From JBAYDV01 sp041668045 (GTDB taxonomy: Bacteria; Bacteroidota; Bacteroidia; Bacteroidales; UBA932): 64,000 nucleotides of DNA. The stretch covers positions 22,834 to 86,833 of the forward strand of contig JBAYDV010000001.1 in assembly GCA_041668045.1 (NCBI GenBank), read 5' to 3'. Both the position numbers and the translations under genes were made by a program. This document shows, piece after piece, positions 17,461 to 25,347 of this stretch (its first letter is position 1; each line of letters starts with the position of its first letter). Under the pieces are notes generated by a model that was not told where the DNA came from, did not search any database, and saw only the letters and a program-made list of their open reading frames with translations.

Positions 17461-20052
17461 TTAGTTATTTTCAGGAGTAACATCATTTTCATTATCGTCG
17501 ACATTACTATTATTTTCTTGATTTGAGTTTGGATTTTCTTGATTTTCTAAATCGCTACTTTGATTTTCTGTATTTTCTGTATCTTCAGTATTTTCAGAAT
17601 CAACTTTACAAACAGCAGCTATCATATCTTTATTTTTCAAGTTGATAAGCCTAACTCCTTGAGTAGCTCTTCCTGCTACATGTATATCACCAACAGATAA
17701 TCTAATAGCTATACCTGATTTATTGATAATCATTAAATCTTCATTTTCTGTAACATCTTTTATAGCTATAAGAGAGCCTGTTTTTTCTGTAACATTTAAA
17801 GTTTTGACTCCTTTACCTCCTCGATTTGTTTTACGATAATCATCTATCTGAGATCTCTTACCATAACCATTTTCACTTACTACGAGAATAGTATAGTCTT
17901 TTCTCTTCTCAGGATCAGATGCAACACAAATCATGCCGATAACTTCATCATCATCATCAATATTTATACCTTTTACTCCAGCTGCAGTTCTTCCAAGAGG
18001 TCTTGCATCTGTTTCTAAGAATCGACAACATCTTCCTTTACGTCCAGCTAAGAATACATCAGAATGACCATCTGTTAGAATAGCTTCTAATAATTCATCA
18101 CCTTCTTTAATAGTTATAGCGTTAACTCCATTAGTACGAGGACGAGAGTATGCCTCTAAACAAGTCTTTTTAACTATGCCTTTTTTAGTAGCCATAATAA
18201 TGAAATGACTATTAATATAGTCTTCATCATTTAAAGAACCTACGTTCAGATATGCACATATTGAATCTCCTGGTTCTATATTTATAACATTCTGAATAGC
18301 TCTTCCTTTTGAAGCTTTAGTTCCTTCAGGTATATTATAAACCTTTAACCAGAAACATTTACCATTTTTAGTAAAGAATAACATAGTACTATGCATATTC
18401 GCTACATATATGTGTTCTATAAAGTCTTCATCTCTAGTATTACTACCTTTAGCTCCTACACCTCCACGATTTTGAGTTTTGTATTCAGTAAGTGGAGTTC
18501 TCTTTATATAGCCTAAGTGTGAAATAGTAATTACTACATCTTCATTAGGATAAAAATCTTCTGGGTCGAAATCTTCTGAGCCCATAACTATCTCACTTCT
18601 ACGTTCGTCTCCAAAATCTTTCTTTAATGAAATTAATTCTTCTTTAATTTTATTCATCTGAAGTTCTCGACTTGCTAAGAATTCTTCTAAAGATTTCATT
18701 AATTGAACTAAACCATCATATTCACTTTGTAGTTTTTCTCTTTCTAAGCCTGTCAATTGACGAAGCCTCATCTCAACGATAGCATTGGCTTGAATCTCTG
18801 TAAATGCATATTTAGAAATAAGATTATTTTTCGCTTCTTGAGCAGTTTTTGAAGATCTAATAGTAGCTATAATCTCATCAATAATATCCAAAGCTTTTAA
18901 CAAGCCTTTAAGAATATGAGCTCTTTTACGAGCCTGGTCTAACTGAAATTTAGCTCTTCTAGTAACAACATCATGTCTGTGTTTAACAAAATATTTAATA
19001 AGCTGTCGAAGATTCAGAAGCATTGGTTTCCCATCAACTAAAGCTACATTATTAATTGAAAAACTAGATTGAAGAGGTGAATATTTAAATAAGTTATTAA
19101 GAACAACATTAGCTACAGCTCCCATTTTTAGCTTAATGACGATTCTCATACCTTTATGATCACTTTCATCATTAATATAAGAGATACCTTCTACTTTTTT
19201 AGATTCAACTAGCTCTGCTATTTTTTCTATTAATTCTTTTTTATTAACTAAATAAGGTATTTCAGTAACGACTATCGTCTCTCTACCAGAATTACTAACC
19301 TCTATCTCTGTCTTTGATCTGATTACTATTCTACCTCGCCCTGTTTCATATGCAGTTTTAGCACCAGAAATTCCTTGAATAATACCACCAGTAGGAAAAT
19401 CAGGACCTTTTATATACTGCATTAGTTCATCGACTGAAATATCTGGATTATCTATATATGCACATATAGCATCACATGTCTCATTCATATTATGAGGAGC
19501 CATATTAGTGGCCATACCCACTGCTATACCTGACGATCCATTTAATATTAATAAAGGGGCTTTTGAAGGTAGAACTACTGGTTCTTTTAGTGTTTCATCA
19601 AAATTAGATACAAAATCAACAGTATTCTTATCAAGATCTTCTAAACAAGCCTCGGCTAATTTACGAAAACGTGCTTCAGTATAACGCATAGCAGCTGCTG
19701 AATCACCATCGATTGAGCCAAAATTACCTTGACCTTCTACTAACATATATCTCATACTCCATGGTTGTGCCATGCGTACCATTGTTCCGTAAACACTGGA
19801 ATCACCATGTGGATGATATTTACCTAGAACTTCTCCAACAATACGGGCAGATTTTTTAGTAGGATGAGTGGAAGAAATACCAAGTCCATCCATACCATAT
19901 AATACCCTCCTGTGAACAGGTTTTAATCCATCTCTTACATCTGGCAAAGCACGTGAAACTATAACTGACATCGAATAATCGATATACGCACTTCTCATCT
20001 CATCGTTGATATCTATCTGAACGATTCTATCTTTTGGTTCCTCTATTTCCAT
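17461..20052 (-). CDS. gyrA: DNA gyrase subunit A
   Basis: An 863-residue type IIA topoisomerase subunit that cleaves and rejoins DNA to introduce negative supercoils together with GyrB (not in this window). The N-terminal domain contains HPHGDSSVY and the catalytic Tyr in AAMRYTEAR (residue 124). Coiled-coil and tower regions follow. The C-terminal beta-pinwheel begins after about residue 500 and has the GyrA-box segment QNRGGVGAKG, which distinguishes it from ParC. The last 45 or so residues are an Asn/Glu-rich low-complexity tail. At the place equivalent to E. coli Asp87 in the quinolone-resistance region there is Gly (residue 89), while Ser83 is kept. It is divergent from clpC, 249 bases away. 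Confidence 0.96.
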   Translation of the reverse strand: MEIEEPKDRIVQIDINDEMRSAYIDYSMSVIVSRALPDVRDGLKPVHRRVLYGMDGLGISSTHPTKKSARIVGEVLGKYHPHGDSSVYGTMVRMAQPWSMRYMLVEGQGNFGSIDGDSAAAMRYTEARFRKLAEACLEDLDKNTVDFVSNFDETLKEPVVLPSKAPLLILNGSSGIAVGMATNMAPHNMNETCDAICAYIDNPDISVDELMQYIKGPDFPTGGIIQGISGAKTAYETGRGRIVIRSKTEIEVSNSGRETIVVTEIPYLVNKKELIEKIAELVESKKVEGISYINDESDHKGMRIVIKLKMGAVANVVLNNLFKYSPLQSSFSINNVALVDGKPMLLNLRQLIKYFVKHRHDVVTRRAKFQLDQARKRAHILKGLLKALDIIDEIIATIRSSKTAQEAKNNLISKYAFTEIQANAIVEMRLRQLTGLEREKLQSEYDGLVQLMKSLEEFLASRELQMNKIKEELISLKKDFGDERRSEIVMGSEDFDPEDFYPNEDVVITISHLGYIKRTPLTEYKTQNRGGVGAKGSNTRDEDFIEHIYVANMHSTMLFFTKNGKCFWLKVYNIPEGTKASKGRAIQNVINIEPGDSICAYLNVGSLNDEDYINSHFIIMATKKGIVKKTCLEAYSRPRTNGVNAITIKEGDELLEAILTDGHSDVFLAGRKGRCCRFLETDARPLGRTAAGVKGINIDDDDEVIGMICVASDPEKRKDYTILVVSENGYGKRSQIDDYRKTNRGGKGVKTLNVTEKTGSLIAIKDVTENEDLMIINKSGIAIRLSVGDIHVAGRATQGVRLINLKNKDMIAAVCKVDSENTEDTENTENQSSDLENQENPNSNQENNSNVDDNENDVTPENN

Positions 20053-20225
20053 TATTTTTTTATATTTTACGAACGGTAAAAATAGGAAAAAAAAACATAC
20101 TGCACAAATACTAAGATTAAAATGAAAAGATTATTTTATGTAGAATTAACAATTATATATTAAAGACTGAATGTATATATCAAATTATCATAAAAGTATT
20201 ATTTTTTAATATACTAGAAATAGTC

Positions 20226-20233
20226 TATCTTTG
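20226..20233 (+). promoter_or_regulatory. candidate -7 box (TATCTTTG) for clpC
   Basis: TATCTTTG matches TAnnTTTG and lies 69 bases before the clpC ATG. The -33 region is T-rich without a clear TTG. A weak AGGA at 20292-20295 precedes the start codon. Confidence 0.4.
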
Positions 20234-20301
20234 TTTTTTATTAAAGTTATTTGTATAATTTCTTTTTTAAAATATAGTAACTGTTTGAAGCAGGATTAAT
20301 T

Positions 20302-22809
20302 ATGAAAATTAAATTAAATAACGAAATAAACGAGATTATCGTTTACGCGAAGGAAGAAGCTCTTAAAAATGGTAATAAAAAAATCAATGTAGATCATATT
20401 ATTCTAGGGATAATCCGTCACGAGGATAATAATGCGTATAAAATACTACAACATACAAATATTTCAATTCATTATATAAAAGAATCTCTAATTGGAAAAC
20501 TAGACACAGGACATTCGATTCCTTATATGGATGCTGACGATATTACTTTTGATCCCAATGTACATAGTGCTATTAAGTCTATGATTTTAGAATCAAGTAT
20601 AATAGAAGAAGAAGATCCAGGTGCTATGTTTTTATTATTAGGTATTATAAAAACTGGAAAAGGGCACTTTTGCCAGATTATGCAAGAAAATCATCTTGAT
20701 TTTCATTATTTCAACTCAAAAGTATTAACTATAGTTGGAGAAGAAAAGAAGAGACGAGTAAAAGATGAATTAGTTGGTGATACATTTGATGAGGAGGAAG
20801 TTAAAATGGAAAAAGAGAAAAATATAAATACGAATAAAACTAATTCTATCTTATATAAGTATGGCTTTGATTTAACTAAAGCTGCTAAGGAAGGTAAACT
20901 TGACCCTATATCAGGAAGAGAAAATGAAATTAATAGATTAGCTCAGATATTAGGTAGAAGAAAGAAAAATAATCCTGTTCTAATAGGAGAACCTGGATGT
21001 GGAAAATCAGCTATTGCTGAAGGTCTAGCTCAAAGGATAGTCCAAAAAAAGACATCTATTGCCCTTAGAGATAAGAAAATAATTTCACTAGAAATCGGGG
21101 CTCTTGTTTCTGGAACTAAATTTAGAGGTCAGTTCGAAGAGAGAATGAGTAAATTAATAAAAGAGGTTAAAGGTAATCCTGATGTTATTTTATTTATTGA
21201 CGAGCTGCATACTTTGGTTGGAGCTGGAAGTGGTCCCGGGTCTTTAGATGCGGCTAATATGCTTAAACCAGCTTTAGCAAGAGGTGAGATTCAATGTATT
21301 GGAGCTACTACATTAGACGAATATAGAGAAATTATAGAAAAAGATGGTGCATTAGAAAGACGTTTCCAAAAAATAATGGTAGAACCTACTGATTTCGAAG
21401 AAACTCTTAATATACTTAAAAGTATTAAATCAAAATATGAAAAACATCATTCTGTTTCATATTCTGATGACGCTTTAATTTCATGTATCACTCTATCTAA
21501 TAGATATATATCTGACAGATGTCTACCAGATAAAGCTATAGATCTTATGGATGAGGCTGGTTCTAAAGCTCATCTTGCAAATATGTTTATTCCTAAAAAT
21601 CTGACAAAATTAGAAAATGAATTAGATCTTGTACTTGATAAGAAAAGGAAGTTAATCTCTATTAAGAACTTTATAGAAGCAGCTCAATATAGAGAAGTGG
21701 AAAATAAAATTCGCGTAAAGATTAAAAATGAAAAAATAAAAGAGAAGAAAAAGTCAAACACTTCTAATTATATCGTAACACCAGAAGATATAGCTTCTAT
21801 ATTGGCGACTATGACTAAAATTCCTGTCAATAGAATAGCTCTATCTGAAAGTAACAAGCTTTTATCTATGGATAAAAAGCTAAAAAAACAAGTTATAGGT
21901 CAAGATGATGCTATAGATAAATTAGTCAAAGCTATCAGAAGAAATAGAGCTGGACTTAAAGATCCAAATAAACCTATCGGTGTATTTTTATTCTTAGGAC
22001 CTACAGGTGTAGGAAAAACTTATCTAGCTAAAAAGTTAGCTGAATATATGTTTGATTCTGCTGATAATATGATTAGAATCGATATGAGTGAATATATGGA
22101 GAAATTCGCAGTCAGTAGACTTATTGGAGCGCCTCCAGGCTATGTCGGTTATCAAGAAGGAGGACAATTAAGTGAGAGAGTAAGAAGAAAACCTTATTCA
22201 GTAGTATTATTGGATGAAGTAGAGAAAGCACATCCAGATATTTTTAATCTTTTATTACAAGTATTTGATGAAGGAAGGTTGACAGATAGTAATGGACGTT
22301 TTATAGACTTTAGAAATACAATTATTATTATGACTTCAAATATTGGAAGTCATGAGATTCAAGATTTTGGCTCAGGAATAGGATTTCCTACATCTACTAA
22401 AAATAATGAATCTTCTCAGAATAAATCTATAATTGAGAAAGCTCTTAATAGAACTTTTTCTCCTGAATTTATTAATCGTTTCGATGAAAGAATTTTGTTT
22501 AATACATTGGGCCACGATGAAATATTTAAGATAATTACTCTTGAACTCAAATCTTTAAAACGTAGACTAGAAGATACAGGATTTACGTTTACTCTTTCTA
22601 GAAAAGCACGTAACTTTATAATTCAAAAAGGATATGATAAACGTTATGGAGCCAGACCTCTTCAAAGAGCTATACAAAAGTATATAGAAGATCCTTTATC
22701 AGAGGCTATAATTGGGGGAATATCTAAAGATCAAAAATTAGTCATCGATCTTAATAAGAAAAAAGATAATACAGTCGTAATACCTAAAAAAATAACAGTA
22801 GAAGTTTAA
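20302..22809 (+). CDS. clpC: ATP-dependent Clp protease ATP-binding subunit ClpC
   Basis: An 835-residue AAA+ unfoldase that feeds misfolded or tagged proteins to ClpP. The N-terminal double Clp-N domain covers about 1-150. The first AAA+ module (about 195-430) has Walker A GEPGCGKSAIAEG and Walker B VILFIDELH. A UVR-like stretch in the middle domain (FIEAAQYREVENKI, about 455-470) marks ClpC rather than ClpA or ClpB. The second AAA+ module has Walker A GPTGVGKTYLAKK and the family motif GAPPGYVGYQEGGQL. The C-terminal small domain ends with GYDKRYGARPLQRAIQ. Length fits the Bacteroidota ClpC. No mcsA/mcsB or ctsR adaptor genes are next to it. Confidence 0.94.
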   Translation: MKIKLNNEINEIIVYAKEEALKNGNKKINVDHIILGIIRHEDNNAYKILQHTNISIHYIKESLIGKLDTGHSIPYMDADDITFDPNVHSAIKSMILESSIIEEEDPGAMFLLLGIIKTGKGHFCQIMQENHLDFHYFNSKVLTIVGEEKKRRVKDELVGDTFDEEEVKMEKEKNINTNKTNSILYKYGFDLTKAAKEGKLDPISGRENEINRLAQILGRRKKNNPVLIGEPGCGKSAIAEGLAQRIVQKKTSIALRDKKIISLEIGALVSGTKFRGQFEERMSKLIKEVKGNPDVILFIDELHTLVGAGSGPGSLDAANMLKPALARGEIQCIGATTLDEYREIIEKDGALERRFQKIMVEPTDFEETLNILKSIKSKYEKHHSVSYSDDALISCITLSNRYISDRCLPDKAIDLMDEAGSKAHLANMFIPKNLTKLENELDLVLDKKRKLISIKNFIEAAQYREVENKIRVKIKNEKIKEKKKSNTSNYIVTPEDIASILATMTKIPVNRIALSESNKLLSMDKKLKKQVIGQDDAIDKLVKAIRRNRAGLKDPNKPIGVFLFLGPTGVGKTYLAKKLAEYMFDSADNMIRIDMSEYMEKFAVSRLIGAPPGYVGYQEGGQLSERVRRKPYSVVLLDEVEKAHPDIFNLLLQVFDEGRLTDSNGRFIDFRNTIIIMTSNIGSHEIQDFGSGIGFPTSTKNNESSQNKSIIEKALNRTFSPEFINRFDERILFNTLGHDEIFKIITLELKSLKRRLEDTGFTFTLSRKARNFIIQKGYDKRYGARPLQRAIQKYIEDPLSEAIIGGISKDQKLVIDLNKKKDNTVVIPKKITVEV

Positions 22810-22856
22810 AGTTATTATATTAGTATAATTCTAAATTATGTTTTAATGGACCAATA

Positions 22857-22886
22857 TTGCTTATTAATTTTATTTGGTTATATTTG
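22857..22886 (+). promoter_or_regulatory. Bacteroidetes-type promoter for the pseudouridine synthase/era genes
   Basis: TTG at 22857-22859, 19 bases, then TATATTTG at 22879-22886. Spacing and sequence are identical to the promoters of the AI-2E gene, initiator tRNA and rpmH. The start codon at 22930 lies about 38 bases downstream of the expected transcription start. Confidence 0.6.
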
Positions 22887-22929
22887 CGGCAGATTTCAAA
22901 AATGAAATCTTTAATATATCTTTAAAATA

Positions 22930-24399
22930 ATGAGAACAAGAATTACAAGAGGTTCTGTCCATAGAGACACAGCCGGAAAAGAAAGTGGATCTACTCCACG
23001 CGCAAATTTTAGTGAAAATTCTGAAAGGCGTAACAACTCATCATCAACATTTAGACATACTGAACATTCAAGATCTAGCTTCGGCAGTGACAGAAGAAGT
23101 GAAGGTGGAAGACCTAGCTTCGGTGGCGACAGAAGAAGTGAAGGTGGAAGACCTAGCTTTGGTGGCGACAGAAGACGCGAAGGTGGAAGACCTAGCTTTG
23201 GTGGTGACAGAAGAAGTGAAGGTGGAAGACCTAGCTTTGGTGGTGACAGAAGACGCGAAGGTGGAAGACCTAGCTTTGGCGGCGACAGAAGAAGTGAAGG
23301 TGGAAGACCTAGCTTCGGTGGCGACAGAAGACGCGAAGGTGGAAGACCTAGCTTTGGTGGTGACAGAAGAAGTGAAGGCGGAAGACCTAGCTTTGGTGGT
23401 GACAGAAGACGCGAAGGTGGAAGACCTAGTTTCGGTGGAGACAGAAGAAGTGAAGGCGGAAGACCTAGCTTTGGTGGCGACAGAAGACGCGAAGGTGGAA
23501 GACCTAGCTTTGGTGGTGACAGAAGACGCGAGGGCGGAAGACCTAGCTTTGGTGGTGACAGAAGACGCGAGGGCGGAAGACCTAGCTTTGGTGGTTCATC
23601 TTATAATAAAAGCAACGAACAACGCAGAAACGATAGCACAAAATTCGGTCGCAACGAAGGCAGCATTGCCATAGCTAATGATGGATTAATTAGACTAAAT
23701 AAATTTATCGCCAATTCTGGAGTTTGTTCTAGAAGAGAGGCTGATGAGTATATTAGTGCAGGTCTAGTGACTGTTAATGGAACTGTAGTTGACCAATTAG
23801 GTAGTAAGGTTAAATCTACTGATGATATTCGTTTCAATGGAGAACGTTTGAAAGGGGAAGAAAAAGTCTATGTAGTAATGAATAAACCTAAAAATTATGT
23901 TACTACTATGAGTGATCCTCACGCAGATAAAAACGTTATGGATTTAATCACTAAAGATAAATGTCGTGAAAGAATTTATCCTGTAGGACGTCTGGATAAG
24001 GCTACTACTGGTGTGTTATTATTCACAAATGATGGAGAATTGGCCGAGCAGTTGTCTCATCCTTCTCACCTTAAAAAGAAAATTTATCAAGCTACATTAG
24101 ATAAGAATTTAAAAACAACTGATTTTAATACTCTTCTTGAGGGTTTTGAACTTGAGGATGGTTTTATCGCAGCTGATGCTATGTCTTATCTTGATGGTGA
24201 AAAAAATAAAGTCGGTATAGAAATTCATTCTGGCAAAAATCGTATTATAAGAAGATTATTCGAACATCTTGGTTATAAAGTTAAAAGTCTTGACAGAGTT
24301 TATTTCGCTGGTTTAACGAAAAAGAATATATCTCGTGGTCAATGGAGATTCTTATCTGAAGATGAGGTTAATCATTTAAAAATGGGTGCATATGAGTAG
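22930..24399 (+). CDS. RsuA/RluB/RluF-family pseudouridine synthase with a long Arg/Gly-rich N-terminal repeat tail
   Basis: A 489-residue protein. Residues 1 to about 230 are a disordered, strongly basic tail containing 13 copies of a 13-residue unit (RPSFGGDRR[S/R]EGG). Residues from about 250 form an S4 RNA-binding domain (RLNKFIANSGVCSRREAD). The catalytic domain follows with the active-site Asp in VGRLDKATTGVLL, and ends with KNRIIRRLFEHLGYKV. The enzyme isomerises a uridine in rRNA, most likely 23S (RluB-like). RGG-like tails on this enzyme and on RNA helicases occur in Bacteroidota and are thought to aid RNA binding. Its end overlaps the start of era by 8 bases. Which uridine is modified cannot be told. 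Confidence 0.9.
   Translation: MRTRITRGSVHRDTAGKESGSTPRANFSENSERRNNSSSTFRHTEHSRSSFGSDRRSEGGRPSFGGDRRSEGGRPSFGGDRRREGGRPSFGGDRRSEGGRPSFGGDRRREGGRPSFGGDRRSEGGRPSFGGDRRREGGRPSFGGDRRSEGGRPSFGGDRRREGGRPSFGGDRRSEGGRPSFGGDRRREGGRPSFGGDRRREGGRPSFGGDRRREGGRPSFGGSSYNKSNEQRRNDSTKFGRNEGSIAIANDGLIRLNKFIANSGVCSRREADEYISAGLVTVNGTVVDQLGSKVKSTDDIRFNGERLKGEEKVYVVMNKPKNYVTTMSDPHADKNVMDLITKDKCRERIYPVGRLDKATTGVLLFTNDGELAEQLSHPSHLKKKIYQATLDKNLKTTDFNTLLEGFELEDGFIAADAMSYLDGEKNKVGIEIHSGKNRIIRRLFEHLGYKVKSLDRVYFAGLTKKNISRGQWRFLSEDEVNHLKMGAYE
23071..23595 (+). repeat. 39-bp coding tandem repeat, 13 full units plus a partial unit
   Basis: Units begin at 23071 and every 39 bases after it to 23577, followed by an 18-base partial unit. 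Each encodes RPSFGGDRRxEGG (the first is RSSFGSDRRSEGG). The variable residue runs S,S,R,S,R,S,R,S,R,S,R,R,R, so most of the array is a 78-bp higher-order repeat of an AGT-containing and a CGC-containing unit. Third-position differences (GGT/GGC, TTT/TTC) are scattered. Confidence 0.95.
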
Positions 24400-25306
24400 T
24401 AGTAATAAAGAGCTAAAGAGTATCAAAAAACATAGAGCGGGTTTTGTTAATATTATAGGCAATCCTAATGTTGGCAAATCTACTTTGTCAAATGCTTTAG
24501 TTGGAGAAAATCTTTCGATTACAACTCCTAAAGCTCAAACTACAAGACATAGAATAATGGGAATAGTAAACGGAGATGACTATCAAATAGTCTTCTCCGA
24601 TACTCCTGGTATTTTAAAACCTGCATATAAGCTACAGGAAAGTATGATGAATTTCGTCGATACTGCTATTGGTGATGCTGATATTATTCTTTATGTTACT
24701 GATGTAATAGAAAAGGCTGATAAAAATGAGGCTTATATCGAAAAGCTGAAAAGTGTTACTTGTCCTGTTATCCTGGTAATTAATAAAATCGATTTATCTA
24801 CTCAAGATGAAATTAAAGAGCTTATAGAGATGTGGCAGGAAACCATTCCTAATGCCGATATTTTCGCTATTTCTGCTCAAGAGAAATTCAATCTTGATGC
24901 TATCCTTGATAAAATAAAAACTTTATTACCTTATGGTGAACCATGGTTTGACAAAGAACAGTTTACCAATAAAAATTTACGTTTTTTCGCATCTGAAATC
25001 ATTCGTGAGAAAATTTTACAATATTACTCAAAGGAAATTCCATATTGCACAGAAGTCGTTATTTCTGAATTTAAGGAGACTAAAGAGCGCTATAATATTA
25101 GTGCTACTATTTATGTCATGAGGGATTCACAGAAAGGAATAATAATAGGATCTAAAGGTTCTGCTTTAAAAAGAGTAGGCACTAAAGCAAGATTAGAAAT
25201 GGAAAAATTCTTCGATAAAAAAGTCTTTTTAAGTATGTTTGTTAAAGTAAATGAGCATTGGAGAGATGATAAACGAAAACTTAAATCATTCGGCTATATC
25301 GAATAA
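24392..25306 (+). CDS. era: GTPase Era
   Basis: A 304-residue GTPase that binds the 3' end of 16S rRNA and helps 30S assembly. The G domain (about 20-190) shows G1 GNPNVGKSTL, G3 DTPG and G4 NKID. The C-terminal KH domain contains IIIGSKGSALKRVGTKAR. The start used is the ATG at 24392, overlapping the upstream stop by 8 bases; an in-frame GTG two codons earlier is less likely. Coupling to an rRNA pseudouridine synthase gene fits a shared role in ribosome maturation. Confidence 0.95.
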   Translation: MSSSNKELKSIKKHRAGFVNIIGNPNVGKSTLSNALVGENLSITTPKAQTTRHRIMGIVNGDDYQIVFSDTPGILKPAYKLQESMMNFVDTAIGDADIILYVTDVIEKADKNEAYIEKLKSVTCPVILVINKIDLSTQDEIKELIEMWQETIPNADIFAISAQEKFNLDAILDKIKTLLPYGEPWFDKEQFTNKNLRFFASEIIREKILQYYSKEIPYCTEVVISEFKETKERYNISATIYVMRDSQKGIIIGSKGSALKRVGTKARLEMEKFFDKKVFLSMFVKVNEHWRDDKRKLKSFGYIE

Positions 25307-25312
25307 AATTTC

Positions 25313-25320
25313 TATATTTG
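25313..25320 (+). promoter_or_regulatory. candidate -7 box (TATATTTG) for parC
   Basis: Perfect TATATTTG 27 bases before the parC ATG, just after the era stop. The -33 position reads TCGG rather than TTTG, so a separate parC promoter is likely but not certain. Confidence 0.4.
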
Positions 25321-25347
25321 TGGTTCATAAATTTTAATTGAACCTAT

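Noticed and set aside
20053..20301. Possible small gene or RNA between gyrA and clpC
   Set aside because: The longest frames are about 13 codons and no stable hairpin or known RNA motif is visible.
23071..23595. Regular 39-bp repeats that might be taken for a CRISPR array
   Set aside because: There are no unique spacers; the units are contiguous, in frame and code for an Arg/Gly-rich tail.
22985..23674. A 229-residue open frame made of a repeated VEDLALVVTE-like unit
   Set aside because: It is the +1 frame of the 39-bp coding repeat; the frame that ends in the S4 and catalytic domains is the real gene.
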